Origin: Candidatus Aenigmatarchaeota archaeon | Lineage (GTDB): Archaea; Aenigmatarchaeota; Aenigmatarchaeia; QMZP01; QMZT01 | Direction of reading: 5' to 3' | Assembly: GCA_030634615.1 (NCBI GenBank) | Contig: DAOWAL010000008.1 | Span: 1-16,526 of the forward strand | DNA: 16,526 bases | In this document: in pieces, positions 1 through 7,902 of the stretch | Layout of the letters: each line of letters starts with the position of its first letter | How positions within the stretch are numbered: position 1 is the stretch's first letter | Translations under genes and position numbers: made by a program | Notes under the pieces: model-generated | What the model saw: the letters and a program-made list of their open reading frames with translations, nothing else | The model's database searches: none | Told to the model about the DNA's origin: nothing

Positions 1-1
1 A

Positions 2-94
2 CAGGGTATATCTTCTGAAGATCTCAGCCAAATTACTGGGATTCATTCTGCAAATGTAAGAAAGTTAATTTCAAAGAGAAAGGTGAGGAGTTGA
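2..94 (+). CDS. C-terminal fragment of a helix-turn-helix protein
   Basis: The window opens inside a reading frame of 30 codons that ends in TGA at 92-94; the start lies outside. The visible residues read as a helix-turn-helix of the sigma-70 region 4 or MerR/transposase kind: a short helix (EDLSQITG), a turn, then a basic recognition helix (ANVRKLISKRK). The same pattern recurs in the next small gene (YKEISGLTGIPEGTLRRR), so the two may be related. The next gene starts 5 nt downstream, which suggests one operon. Too little is visible to name a family; DNA binding is inferred. Confidence 0.45.
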   Translation, partial: QGISSEDLSQITGIHSANVRKLISKRKVRS

Positions 95-98
95 TAGA

Positions 99-289
99 AT
101 GGAAGGTAATGAAGAAGTTTTGAAAAGACTTGATGCGATAATAGCACTCTTAGCCACGCAAGACCAGGAAGATAAAAAATAGCCGAGGTGCTTAGAGGGT
201 TAAATTATACGTATAAAGAAATTAGTGGTTTAACTGGCATTCCTGAAGGAACATTAAGACGACGTGAGCATGAAAAAAGGAAAAAGTGA
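99..289 (+). pseudogene. Small sigma-like helix-turn-helix protein, split by a frameshift
   Basis: ATG at 99 follows a purine-rich ribosome site (GGTGAGGAG, from about 82). The frame runs MEGNEEVLKRLDAIIALLA and stops at TAG 180-182. The adjacent -1 frame continues without a stop from before that point to TGA 287-289, reading IAEVLRGLNYTYKEISGLTG and then a basic helix (LRRREHEKRKK). One extra A in the six-A run at about 174-179 would join both into a 63-aa protein: an N-terminal helix (LKRLDAIIALLA) plus a sigma-like HTH, a layout I recall from small archaeal regulators. It could be a decayed gene, a sequencing error, or programmed -1 slippage on the A run. The final stop lies in the ribosome site of the next gene, so translation is probably coupled. 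Confidence 0.5.
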
Positions 290-299
290 GGTTTATTTT

Positions 300-665
300 A
301 TGGGCGACGAGAATAAAGAAATTTTTCTTAAGGTCGATAAATTGCTTGATAAAGTAGAAGCTTTAGATGGAAAGATGAATTGGGTGATAAGAGGTCAGAC
401 TGAAAAAACTAAACCAATGATTATAGATTTTTTTAAAAGGAATAAAAGAGTTGCAGTTACATATATTTTGATCGATGGCCAAAAGTCAACAAGTGATATC
501 GCAAAAGAATTGAAAGTTTCTCAAGCTGCTATAACACAACATTGTACCAAATTACTTATGAAAGGACTAATACAACCTACGAACAAAGTGGGTGTTTACA
601 AGAAAGATAAAATAGAAAAAATACTTCATATACAAGCTATGGTAGAGAGGGAAGTAATAGAATGA
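300..665 (+). CDS. Winged helix-turn-helix protein, 121 aa
   Basis: GTG 264 and ATG 270 are possible starts, but ATG 300 is preferred. It has GTGAGG (286-291) at a proper distance, and that site contains the stop of the preceding HTH gene, which would couple translation. From ATG 300, residues 1-30 look like a coiled helix (KVDKLLDKVEALDGKM). Residues 50-105 form an ArsR/MarR-like winged helix: the helices of DGQKSTSDIAKELKVSQAAI and ITQHCTKLLMKGLIQ, followed by a short wing (NKVGVYKKDK). No metal or ligand residues stand out. The stop overlaps the start of the nuclease-like gene as ATGA. It may regulate its own operon or deliver the nuclease-like partner to DNA; that role is inferred. Confidence 0.6.
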   Translation: MGDENKEIFLKVDKLLDKVEALDGKMNWVIRGQTEKTKPMIIDFFKRNKRVAVTYILIDGQKSTSDIAKELKVSQAAITQHCTKLLMKGLIQPTNKVGVYKKDKIEKILHIQAMVEREVIE

Positions 666-1393
666 GTAATTTATCCAAAATTGCAGATTATTTTAAAAAT
701 AAAGATATTTATTACGATGAAGATGTTGTTCTTAAAATATCTAAAGTGATCGAAAAGGACACGAATATTAATACAAAAGAATTAGAGAGTAAATTAAATT
801 CTATAAGAACCGATTTTTTCAGAATAAATAAGATGAATAAAAAACAAGTAGCGAAAGATTTAGTAAATTTATTAAATACGGATTTTGAAGAACGAAAAAA
901 ACTAGGAATAAATGAAAAAATTATTAATGTTGGTAAGAATTTAATAGAAAAAATGGATGACAGTAAAGATATATTCTACGAAATGAAGAAAATAGTTGAA
1001 GCCTTTCTCAAATTTTTTGAACAGAGGTTCTCTTCTATTAGAAATGAAAAACATATACAGGAACTGTTAGATACTTATCTAAATGCTACTTTTAAAGAAA
1101 GAGTTTTCACAGTCAAAGAATTGGGATCTGGTGACGGATTTCTCGACATACTACTGATCTATTCAAAAAATGATAGTATATATAAAATTCTTTTTGAGTT
1201 GAAAATCTTTTATTCCCCGTCATATTATAAGAAAGGCCTCAAGAGACTCTCTGAATACATGGAAACCGAAAGACTGGATAAATCTTTTTATATAATATGC
1301 GATCCTAGAAAGAGTGCGAAATCCGCTGAATATACAAAAAAAACAAAGAGTGGAGAAATATTTGTTTATATTGTCAAGAAAAGGAAAAAATGA
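662..1393 (+). CDS. PD-(D/E)XK superfamily nuclease-like protein, 243 aa
   Basis: The start overlaps the upstream winged-helix stop by 4 nt (ATGA). Residues 1-125 are helical, charged and lysine-rich with no recognised motif. Residues 130-215 fit a PD-(D/E)XK core: a helix with E134 (HIQELLDTYL), a strand carrying D162 (GDGFLDILLIYS), a strand ending in E179-L180-K181 (ILFELKIF), a helix (GLKRLSEYM) and a last strand (KSFYIIC). The D(x16)ELK arrangement is the usual metal-binding signature of this fold. The real substrate is unknown. Coupling to a winged-helix gene suggests a DNA-targeted pair, perhaps restriction, defence or a mobile-element function. The same frame continues for 33 sense codons past its TGA (see findings). 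Family assignment is from motif pattern only. Confidence 0.5.
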   Translation: MSNLSKIADYFKNKDIYYDEDVVLKISKVIEKDTNINTKELESKLNSIRTDFFRINKMNKKQVAKDLVNLLNTDFEERKKLGINEKIINVGKNLIEKMDDSKDIFYEMKKIVEAFLKFFEQRFSSIRNEKHIQELLDTYLNATFKERVFTVKELGSGDGFLDILLIYSKNDSIYKILFELKIFYSPSYYKKGLKRLSEYMETERLDKSFYIICDPRKSAKSAEYTKKTKSGEIFVYIVKKRKK

Positions 1394-1527
1394 ATAAAAT
1401 CTAAAAATAAGGACTTTTTAAACATACCTGGAACAAATGTACTTGTTGCAACAATCCAAGAATCAAAAAAACTTCATAATGGTGAGTATATTTGATTATC
1501 TAGGTCAATGAAGTTTGTTATCAATCA

Positions 1528-1536
1528 TTTTTATAT
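1528..1536 (+). promoter_or_regulatory. TATA box for the RPA32-like gene
   Basis: TTTTATATC lies about 35 nt upstream of ATG 1568 in an AT-rich gap with no other signal. No clear ribosome site precedes the start, so a short leader is likely. Confidence 0.4.
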
Positions 1537-1567
1537 CTAATTCCTAAAATAAACACAAGGTTTTTCT

Positions 1568-2368
1568 ATGATGGCGAGACAGACAGCAAAGAAAGTTCGT
1601 GCAACTGACATAGTGAACGGTAGTTTTGTGAAAAAAGAAGGCTTTGAGCCAAGTTTTGTTACAACTAAACGCGGTGAGGAAGTATCGAGAGCAAGGGTAC
1701 TTGGTACTGTTGTCGATACGTTCAAATCAGAAGACGGAAACTTTGCAAGCATTACAGTTGATGACGGAAGTAGTACAATACGTCTTAAAGCATTCAAGGA
1801 AACCGAAGTTGTTGATAATCTCAAAGTTGGCGATATTGTCGACTTTGTTGGAAAAGTAAAAGAATACAATGGTGAAATTTACATGATAGCCGAGGTTGCA
1901 AAAGTTGTAGATGACCCCAATTTTGAACTACTAAGAAGGCTTGAACTTCTCAAAAAAGAAAAAGCAATGCCTAGTGTTCCTGTTCCTTCACAACCTAAAC
2001 CAGCACCTGCTCCAGTTCAGTCGGAACCTGCACCTCAGCCAACGCCAGCAGCTCCCGCACCAGCAGAACAACCAGTTCAGGAAACACCCGAACTTGTAAA
2101 AGCGTCTCAGATACAACAGGCTCAGTCGCCACCGGAATCCCCTCGGGAAACAAATGATACAACAAATAGCGAAGTGAAGCTCAGTGACAGGGGAGAACTA
2201 AAAAAACACATTCTTCAGATAATCGGAGAAAACCAGGACGGTATAGTATACTCTGAAATTGCCGGAAAAGTTAAGGCAAAAGAAACCGATATTGAAAGCG
2301 TAATAGATGAACTTCTTAACGAAGGAATCTGCTACGAACCGAGTCCTGGTAAAATCAGAAAGATTTAG
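1568..2368 (+). CDS. RPA32-like single-stranded DNA-binding protein (OB fold plus winged helix)
   Basis: This 266-aa protein has the layout of eukaryote/archaeal RPA32. Residues 41-115 form an OB-fold strand pattern (RARVLGTVVD, FASITVDDGSSTIRLKAF, GDIVDFVGKVKEYNGEIYMI). Residues 134-205 are a flexible Pro/Ala/Gln-rich linker, and residues 208-266 a C-terminal winged helix (LKKHILQIIGENQDGIVYSE onward). By family, it would bind single-stranded DNA in replication and repair, and the winged helix would recruit partner proteins. No RPA41-like partner gene is adjacent. ATG 1568 and ATG 1571 are alternative starts. The gene converges on the next one, and their stop codons interlock at 2365-2368. 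Fold call fairly sure; exact subunit type less so. Confidence 0.75.
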   Translation: MMARQTAKKVRATDIVNGSFVKKEGFEPSFVTTKRGEEVSRARVLGTVVDTFKSEDGNFASITVDDGSSTIRLKAFKETEVVDNLKVGDIVDFVGKVKEYNGEIYMIAEVAKVVDDPNFELLRRLELLKKEKAMPSVPVPSQPKPAPAPVQSEPAPQPTPAAPAPAEQPVQETPELVKASQIQQAQSPPESPRETNDTTNSEVKLSDRGELKKHILQIIGENQDGIVYSEIAGKVKAKETDIESVIDELLNEGICYEPSPGKIRKI

Positions 2369-3054
2369 GAAACTACTCCTGTGACTGTGCCTACATCTGT
2401 GTGAGCATATCCATCTGAGCTGTAGAGTACGATGACATCAATTGAATAACTTGTTCCTCTTGCCAATCCTGAGAATTTTATAGGATAATCAAGAGCTGTG
2501 CAGTATGTGTCGATATCTCTTGAACCACCTGGTCCGATTGTCATGTAGTCATTAGTACCCCCCCTACAACCTTCTGTTTCGTAAGTGATTGCAGAACCGC
2601 CTTTCAGCTTTGCTGTGATTGATTTCACTGTTACGTCGTTTTCTATCTTATTGTTAGTGAGCCTCATTTCGAAAGTTCCTGTACCGGAGTTGATGTCCCA
2701 GTCAGTGGGGACTCCTAATGATGTGAAGCCCGTGGTTGTTCTTCCACTGAATTCTGCAGGGTTGAACATACCTAAAGAAAAAAACATACCAATAAAAACA
2801 GGGCTGAAAAAAATCAAAAATGCAACTATAACTATCAAAACAATCCATTTCTTGCTTAATCCATTTTCAGGTTTAGCTTTAACATTTGGTTTTGGAACAG
2901 GTGGAGATTTTGCAGCCGATCCTTTCATAGAACTAAATGCTTGTTGGATATCGTTTTCATTCCATCCCTGCTCAAGAAGAGTATCTCTAACTTGTTCTGC
3001 AGTATATCCAGAATTTAGCTGATTTTTTACATAATCAAGCAATTGTTGGTCCAT
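2365..3054 (-). CDS. Membrane-anchored pilin-like protein with N-terminal UBA-like helices, 229 aa
   Basis: Residues 8-42 form two or three short helices of the UBA/CUE-like kind (GYTAEQVRDTLLEQGWNEND) often seen at the N-terminus of archaeal membrane proteins. A Pro/Lys-rich linker (50-66) leads to one strong transmembrane segment (about 70-96). The rest is a beta-rich outer domain with a GF...G motif, a Thr/Gly/Ser-rich composition and two cysteines (in EGCRGG and TYCTAL) that could form a disulfide. The GTGTFEMRLTNN segment resembles archaeal pilin-like domains. No prepilin-peptidase site precedes the hydrophobic stretch, so it is more likely a membrane-tethered surface protein than an assembled pilin. 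Its function is unknown. A TATA-like ATATTTAAG sits about 30 nt upstream on this strand. Confidence 0.6.
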   Translation of the reverse strand: MDQQLLDYVKNQLNSGYTAEQVRDTLLEQGWNENDIQQAFSSMKGSAAKSPPVPKPNVKAKPENGLSKKWIVLIVIVAFLIFFSPVFIGMFFSLGMFNPAEFSGRTTTGFTSLGVPTDWDINSGTGTFEMRLTNNKIENDVTVKSITAKLKGGSAITYETEGCRGGTNDYMTIGPGGSRDIDTYCTALDYPIKFSGLARGTSYSIDVIVLYSSDGYAHTDVGTVTGVVS

Positions 3055-3119
3055 TAATTTTTAATTGGATTATTTCCCTTAAATATTTTTTTGAATTTTC
3101 ATAATCTTTGAATGCGGCA

Positions 3120-3722
3120 TCAACATTTCCGGGTTCTATCCAGATATCCTTTTTCAACTGCGTCTTTTATGAGATTTTCTGCAAATTCCCAGAGTTCTGT
3201 TGAACCGTCTTTCATGTGTTTATTTCTTTCTAAAACACGATCAGAAGTTACATTGTGTTCTTTCCACGTCTTGCCCTTTTGTCCATAATTCATGAGAAGA
3301 GGCTGGAGTCTGTCCAGACCTGCAGCAAACTTTGCTTCTGGCGTACTTCTGTTTTCAAATTCTTCCCACAATGATCTTATTTCTTTTCCCTGTTCAGGTG
3401 GCAAGAGTGAAAATATGCGATCAGCTGCCTTTTCTTCTCTTTCCTTTTTGGTGGAAGCAGCATCTTTGTCATAGCAGAAAGTATCTCCTGCGTCTATTTC
3501 CACAAGATCGTGCACTAAAATCATTTTTAGAACCTTTAGGATATCTATGTTTTCATTTGCATACTCGGAAAGAATAACAGCCATTAAAGACAAATGCCAT
3601 GAATGTTCAGCATCATTTTCCTTTCTGTCGTCGTTTATGATATATGACTGACGAAAAATAGTTTTCAGTTTATCAACTTCTCTAATAAAGTCTATTTGTT
3701 TAAGTAATTTCTCGTTTATCAT
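3120..3722 (-). CDS. HD-domain phosphohydrolase, YfbR/HDDC2-like, 200 aa
   Basis: The metal-binding HD signature is complete: H40 (NDAEHSWH), H71-D72 (LVHDLVEIDAGD) and D137 (AGLDRLQP). Length and motif order match the YfbR/HDDC2 family, whose known members are 5'-deoxynucleotidases that remove phosphate from dNMPs using a divalent metal in the cytosol. The substrate here is inferred from family only. Its ATG lies 2 nt after the stop of the archaetidylinositol phosphate synthase gene, so it is the third gene of the inositol lipid operon. That position leaves open an alternative role in phosphate-ester cleavage for that pathway. No disruption is seen. Confidence 0.8.
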   Translation of the reverse strand: MINEKLLKQIDFIREVDKLKTIFRQSYIINDDRKENDAEHSWHLSLMAVILSEYANENIDILKVLKMILVHDLVEIDAGDTFCYDKDAASTKKEREEKAADRIFSLLPPEQGKEIRSLWEEFENRSTPEAKFAAGLDRLQPLLMNYGQKGKTWKEHNVTSDRVLERNKHMKDGSTELWEFAENLIKDAVEKGYLDRTRKC

Positions 3723-3724
3723 AA

Positions 3725-4321
3725 CTATCTTTTCTTGGTCGCTATCTTAATCCTCTGAAGCGCTGTTATATTTGTAAGAACTGCGAGCAGCACGATTATG
3801 TATGTTAGGTACAATGTACTATAATATGCCAAAAGTATGCCTACAAACAGAATTATGAGCCTTTCAGCACGCTCCAGTAATCCACCCTTTATTTCATCAA
3901 CCGTTAAGTTCTTTTCTTTCGCTGCCGATTTAGCGTATGTTGTCATGAAAGAACCTATGAGATAAAGAACTATCCATGCAGATGCCGAAATGTAAAAATC
4001 AGGAAGACCTACAAAAAGTAATCCAAATAGTATTATGCCTTCAACGTACCTGTCCATTATAGTGTCAAAGTAAGCACCCAGTTTAGATACTTTGCCCATT
4101 ACCCTTGCAACAGATCCGTCAACTAAATCAATGAATGCTGAAACTATAAAGAATAATGCTGCCATTAGAAACTGGTTTTCCATAAGAAAATATACTGCTA
4201 TAAGTGTTGGTATTATTGTTATGAATGTCCACTGGTTAGGTGAAAGACCAACCTTTGAAAAGACCATTCCTATTTTTAGTGAAAGTCCGGCGAACATATC
4301 ACGCCTTTTGTAAAGTACCAT
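3725..4321 (-). CDS. CDP-alcohol phosphotransferase, probable archaetidylinositol phosphate synthase
   Basis: This 198-aa integral membrane protein carries the full CDP-alcohol phosphotransferase signature: D65, D68, G69, A72, R73, G82, D86 and D90 (DLVDGSVAR, then KLGAYFDTIMDR). Hydrophobic segments at about 33-62, 95-125 and 150-185 give roughly six membrane helices. The family joins an alcohol phosphate to a CDP-activated lipid. The gene directly follows inositol-1-phosphate synthase with a 3-nt gap, so the likely reaction is CDP-archaeol plus inositol-1-phosphate to archaetidylinositol phosphate and CMP. A glycerol- or serine-using relative cannot be excluded by motif alone, but the neighbour makes the inositol role most likely. 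Confidence 0.82.
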   Translation of the reverse strand: MVLYKRRDMFAGLSLKIGMVFSKVGLSPNQWTFITIIPTLIAVYFLMENQFLMAALFFIVSAFIDLVDGSVARVMGKVSKLGAYFDTIMDRYVEGIILFGLLFVGLPDFYISASAWIVLYLIGSFMTTYAKSAAKEKNLTVDEIKGGLLERAERLIILFVGILLAYYSTLYLTYIIVLLAVLTNITALQRIKIATKKR

Positions 4322-4324
4322 ATA

Positions 4325-5428
4325 TTATCTTTCCCTTTGACCCTTAATAAATTCTTCTACCATGTCCTTTGCAACTGAGTCAGGAAACTGCTGTGGTGGG
4401 TGCTTCATGAAGTATGATGATGGTGAAATAAGTGCACCTCCAATTCCTCTGTCTTTAGCTATTTTTGCACACCTCAGGGCATCTATTACAACACCTGCTG
4501 AGTTAGGCGAATCTTCAACAGAAAGCCTCAGTTCAAGATTCATTGCAACGTCTCCAAAGTGCCTTCCTTCCATTCTTATGAAACATATTTTGTTGTCTTT
4601 TTGCCATGGAACGTAATCACTTGGTCCTACGTGTATGTTTTCATCTTTGAACCTTTTCGCTGCCTGTGATTGCACAGCTTCTGTTTTGGATATTTTCTTG
4701 GAATTCAGTCTTTTTCGGTCAAGCATGTTAAGAAAATCTGTGTTACCACCAGTGTTTAACTGGTATGTCCTGTCAACTTTCATACCCCTGTCGCCGAATA
4801 GTTTTGTAAGTATCCTGTGCACAATTGTTGCACCTATCTGAGATTTTATGTCATCACCAACGATCGGAACACCGGCATTTTTGAACTTCTTTTCGAGTTC
4901 AGGGTTTGATGCTATGAATACCGGCATACAATTAACAACAGCGCAATTCGCTTTCAGTGCACTTTCTGCATATAATTTCGCAGCCTCTTCGCTACCAACG
5001 GGCATGTAGCTTACTAATACGTCTGCTTTTGTTTCTTTAAGAATCTTGACAACATCGACCGGTTTAGCGTCAGATACTCTAAATGCTCTGTCTTCCGGGA
5101 ATTCTTCCATGTGATCCACAACACCGTCAAGCGTTGGTCCTCTTTGTACTTTGATTCCTGTTTTAGGAACATCTTTCTGAAATACTGTTGTGCAGTTAGG
5201 TTTTGAAAAAATCGCCTCAGAAACGTCTTTACCGACCTTTCTTGCATCAACATCGAATGCTGCAACAATTTTAATATCATTAATTGCGTATCCACCGAGG
5301 ACATTATGCATAAGTCCCGGTACTAAATCATGATTGGTTTTAGCGTCCTTGTAATAAAATAATCCCTGTACTAAACTTGAAGCACAGTTTCCTACGCCTG
5401 CAATAGCGAGTCTAATTTCTTTGCCCAT
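4325..5428 (-). CDS. ino1: Inositol-1-phosphate synthase, archaeal type
   Basis: The 367-aa protein converts glucose-6-phosphate to L-myo-inositol-1-phosphate with NAD, the first step to inositol lipids (and to the solute di-inositol phosphate in some archaea). The N-terminus shows a Rossmann motif ([13 protein letters not shown]). Typical family segments follow: [47 protein letters not shown] and [16 protein letters not shown] 5437 is in frame, but ATG 5428 is chosen because GGAG lies 8 nt upstream of it and overlaps the GTG. The gene heads a three-gene operon with the phosphotransferase and the HD protein. Its TATA box appears to be shared with the divergent MFS gene. Confidence 0.9.
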   Translation of the reverse strand: MGKEIRLAIAGVGNCASSLVQGLFYYKDAKTNHDLVPGLMHNVLGGYAINDIKIVAAFDVDARKVGKDVSEAIFSKPNCTTVFQKDVPKTGIKVQRGPTLDGVVDHMEEFPEDRAFRVSDAKPVDVVKILKETKADVLVSYMPVGSEEAAKLYAESALKANCAVVNCMPVFIASNPELEKKFKNAGVPIVGDDIKSQIGATIVHRILTKLFGDRGMKVDRTYQLNTGGNTDFLNMLDRKRLNSKKISKTEAVQSQAAKRFKDENIHVGPSDYVPWQKDNKICFIRMEGRHFGDVAMNLELRLSVEDSPNSAGVVIDALRCAKIAKDRGIGGALISPSSYFMKHPPQQFPDSVAKDMVEEFIKGQRER

Positions 5429-5482
5429 TGAAATCACTCCTTTAAATGTTTTCCATCTGTGAAATACTTGTCAATAATAGAT

Positions 5483-5490
5483 ATTTAAAT
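5483..5490. promoter_or_regulatory. Palindromic TATA box between divergent ino1 and MFS genes
   Basis: The octamer ATTTAAAT reads the same on both strands. It lies about 30 nt before ATG 5520 of the MFS gene on the plus strand and about 55 nt before ATG 5428 of ino1, which would leave a leader long enough for the ino1 ribosome site. No second TATA-like motif is obvious in the 91-nt gap, so one element may serve both directions. Confidence 0.45.
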
Positions 5491-5519
5491 GTTTTATAGT
5501 GGGAAAACAGTTGATATTC

Positions 5520-6677
5520 ATGGAAAAAATACTCCATATCCTATTGTTTATCTGGTCAACAGGAACAAATATGGTTAGAAAAGTATTTCCTGCATATCTG
5601 GCAGGGTTTGTTCCCAGCGCCTTTCTGATAAGCCTTGTAACTACTGGTTATAACGTAGGTAAATCACTTTCGATTCCGTGTGGAATAGCATCTGACAAAA
5701 TGGGAAAAATACAATCATTAATGCTGTCTTTTTTCTTAATTTCAATTGTTGCCCTTCTCATAAGTTTAACAACGAATTTGTTTCACTACGTAATATTGTT
5801 CGTTGTAATAGGTATAGTATCGAATTTTTACTACAACGCTAACAATGCTTTGATATCGTTACAGAAAAGAAAAACTGAATCGTTCTTTAAAATGGAAGCA
5901 TTCTACCAAATAGGCCTTTTCATTGGCCCCATTATTGGCGGATGGGTGGTATCATTTTATAGCATGACCCTTGCTCTCTATGCGTGGGCAATCCTGGGAC
6001 TTATAGGGTTTGCGATAAGTACAGTTCTTTCTAAAAGAGAACACCTTGAAAAGAAAAGCATTGAAGTGGGGAAGTTTTTCAGAGAACTCAGAAAGAATAA
6101 TACAAGGTGCTTCTCGTTCTTCCTTGTCGGTTCAATGTTCACAGGACTATTTTTCGGGACAATGAATTTCACAATGCCTCTCTATATAATCGGCTTAGGA
6201 ATGGAAATTTACCATGTTGGTATTGTAATTGGCGCCGGTGCCGTAATAAGCACAATAGGGACATATCTTCTTGGTTCTGTATTTCAGAAATTTTCCAAAG
6301 AAAAATCTTTCATAATAATAATGATTGTGACAGGAATATCATTTTTTGCAATGACATATTCATTTGATATCGTAACACTATCCTTAATCTATGGAATATT
6401 TAACATAGCAAGAGCAGGAGGACTTAATATAAGCAGAGCCCTTATAGCAGGAAAAACAACCGAAGGTACAAGAGCAACTTCCATGGCATTTTTAGACATG
6501 CTTCATTTTGGCGGAGCTTTCATAGGACCACTTTGTGCTGGTCTGCTAATAGATACAATAAATATCCAGTCAGTATTTCTTTTAATTTTCGGAATATCAA
6601 TTATTGGTATAGCAATAATTTTGTTCGAAATTTACGTAGGAGGAAAACATGCCACTGAAAAAAATCGAAAAAAATAA
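5520..6677 (+). CDS. Major facilitator superfamily transporter, 385 aa
   Basis: The protein is hydrophobic throughout, with about 12 predicted membrane helices. A motif-A-like loop between helices 2 and 3 (GIASDKMGKIQS) is the hallmark of MFS carriers. A mid-protein charged cytoplasmic loop (KREHLEKKSIEVGKFFRELR) separates the two six-helix halves. The substrate cannot be told; length and motif suit a drug/metabolite efflux type. GTG 5499 would add 7 residues, but ATG 5520 fits the TATA box spacing better and is chosen. The 3' end overlaps a PadR-type regulator by 29 nt, a common pairing for efflux pumps, so the regulator may sense the transported compound. Confidence 0.8.
   Translation: MEKILHILLFIWSTGTNMVRKVFPAYLAGFVPSAFLISLVTTGYNVGKSLSIPCGIASDKMGKIQSLMLSFFLISIVALLISLTTNLFHYVILFVVIGIVSNFYYNANNALISLQKRKTESFFKMEAFYQIGLFIGPIIGGWVVSFYSMTLALYAWAILGLIGFAISTVLSKREHLEKKSIEVGKFFRELRKNNTRCFSFFLVGSMFTGLFFGTMNFTMPLYIIGLGMEIYHVGIVIGAGAVISTIGTYLLGSVFQKFSKEKSFIIIMIVTGISFFAMTYSFDIVTLSLIYGIFNIARAGGLNISRALIAGKTTEGTRATSMAFLDMLHFGGAFIGPLCAGLLIDTINIQSVFLLIFGISIIGIAIILFEIYVGGKHATEKNRKK
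6638..6643 (+). promoter_or_regulatory. Strong ribosome-binding site for the PadR gene inside the MFS gene
   Basis: AGGAGG ends 5 nt before ATG 6649 and lies within the last codons of the MFS gene. It fixes the regulator's start and allows initiation on the same transcript despite the 29-nt overlap. Confidence 0.7.
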
Positions 6678-6948
6678 CACAGTAGATTGCCTTTGGCCAT
6701 ACTTGCTCAGAATATTGAAAGACAGTCCTTCGCATGCGTATGTTCTCCGTAAGGAACTGGAAACAAGATTTGGCTTTAGGGTAGGGAAAATAATATCATA
6801 TAAAGTTCTGTATTCCCTTACGAGGAAAGGATACGTGACAAAGAAAAAAGACGGCAGAAAGCAGATATATAGCATAACCCCAGAAGGCAGAGAACTTCTC
6901 AAGAAAGGAATCAAATTTTATTACGATAGAGCAAAGATACTCGAGTAA
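6649..6948 (+). CDS. PadR-family winged-helix transcriptional regulator, 99 aa
   Basis: It shows the PadR winged-helix pattern: helix LWPYLLRILKDSPSHAYVLR, recognition region (GKIISYKVLYSLTRKGYV) and wing ending in RKQIYSITPEGRELLKKG. The segment KVLYSLTRKGYV...YSITPEGRELL is highly typical of the family. PadR proteins are usually repressors that bind DNA as dimers and respond to small ligands. At 99 aa it lacks the extended C-terminal dimerisation domain of long PadR proteins and fits the short class. Co-transcription with the overlapping MFS gene suggests it regulates that transporter; this is inferred. Confidence 0.8.
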   Translation: MPLKKIEKNNTVDCLWPYLLRILKDSPSHAYVLRKELETRFGFRVGKIISYKVLYSLTRKGYVTKKKDGRKQIYSITPEGRELLKKGIKFYYDRAKILE

Positions 6949-6960
6949 AGCTGCACAGAA

Positions 6961-6970
6961 TATATTTAAG
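6961..6970 (+). promoter_or_regulatory. TATA box of the pdxS-pdxT operon
   Basis: TATATTTAAG lies about 50 nt upstream of ATG 7018, leaving a leader of about 20-25 nt. The leader ends in GGTGA (7009-7013), a ribosome site 4 nt from the start. Confidence 0.5.
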
Positions 6971-7017
6971 TTTAAACTCCAAGACAATTTACATTACATT
7001 ATATTAAGGGTGATAAT

Positions 7018-7899
7018 ATGGTCAAAGGAACATTAAGGCTTAAAGTCGGTCTTGCAGAAATGCTTAAAGGCGGCGTTATAATGGACGTTGTCAATGTTAA
7101 ACAGGCGAAAATTGCTGAAAAATCAGGAGCAGTCTCAGTAATGGTTTTGGAAAGAGTACCTGCTGATATAAGAAAGGCTGGCGGTGTTTCCCGTATGGCC
7201 GACCCAAAAATCATAAAGGCTGTCATGAAGGAAGTTTCTATTCCCGTTATGGCAAAGGTGAGAATTGGCCATTTTGCTGAAGCTCAGATTCTTGAGCATT
7301 TAGGTGTTGACTATATTGATGAAAGCGAAGTTCTGACACCAGCTGACCCTGATGATCATATAGATAAATACAAATTCAAAACACCTTTCGTGTGCGGTGC
7401 AAGGAATCTTGGTGAAGCTTTAAGAAGAGTTTCTGAAGGAGCTGCTCTCATCAGAACCAAGGGTGAACCCGGCACAGGTGATATAATTGAAGCTGTAAGG
7501 CATATGAAACTTATCAATTCACAGATAGCTTACTTAAAGACTCTGAACGCTTCTCAACTAAGAAAAGAAGCTGATGAAATGAGAGTTTCTAATGATGTTG
7601 TTAAAATGGTTATAAAATCAGGAAAGATTCCTGTACCCAACTTTGCCGCAGGTGGTATAGCTACACCCGCAGACGCCTCTTTAATGATGCAGCTCGGTGC
7701 TGAATCGGTTTTTGTAGGTTCAGGTATATTCAAATCACTTAACCCTCTTAGAAGAGCAAGAGCGGTTGTTGACGCTGTAACATACTTTGACAAGGCAGAT
7801 GTTGTTTCTAAAGTATCAACTGGCCTCGGAGAAGGAATGAAAGGCATAGATTTTGCAACAATGGAACAAAAGGATTTCATGCAGACAAGGAGCAGTTAG
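7018..7899 (+). CDS. pdxS: Pyridoxal 5'-phosphate synthase, lyase subunit PdxS
   Basis: PdxS (293 aa) builds pyridoxal phosphate from ribose-5-phosphate, glyceraldehyde-3-phosphate and ammonia delivered by PdxT, in a dodecamer that docks PdxT subunits. The catalytic residues are present: D23 (GGVIMDVVN), the Schiff-base lysine K80 ([11 protein letters not shown]) and the second lysine K148 ([11 protein letters not shown]). Also typical are [41 protein letters not shown] and [10 protein letters not shown]. Length is normal and it is intact. A GGTGA ribosome site supports ATG 7018. pdxT follows after 3 nt. Very secure identification. Confidence 0.97.
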   Translation: MVKGTLRLKVGLAEMLKGGVIMDVVNVKQAKIAEKSGAVSVMVLERVPADIRKAGGVSRMADPKIIKAVMKEVSIPVMAKVRIGHFAEAQILEHLGVDYIDESEVLTPADPDDHIDKYKFKTPFVCGARNLGEALRRVSEGAALIRTKGEPGTGDIIEAVRHMKLINSQIAYLKTLNASQLRKEADEMRVSNDVVKMVIKSGKIPVPNFAAGGIATPADASLMMQLGAESVFVGSGIFKSLNPLRRARAVVDAVTYFDKADVVSKVSTGLGEGMKGIDFATMEQKDFMQTRSS

Positions 7900-7902
7900 A
7901 GC

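Noticed and set aside
1537..1869. Minus-strand 110-aa reading frame over the RPA32-like gene
   Set aside because: It is antisense to a clear OB-fold coding region and shows no protein-like domain.
7554..7880. Minus-strand 108-aa reading frame over pdxS
   Set aside because: Shadow of a highly conserved gene.
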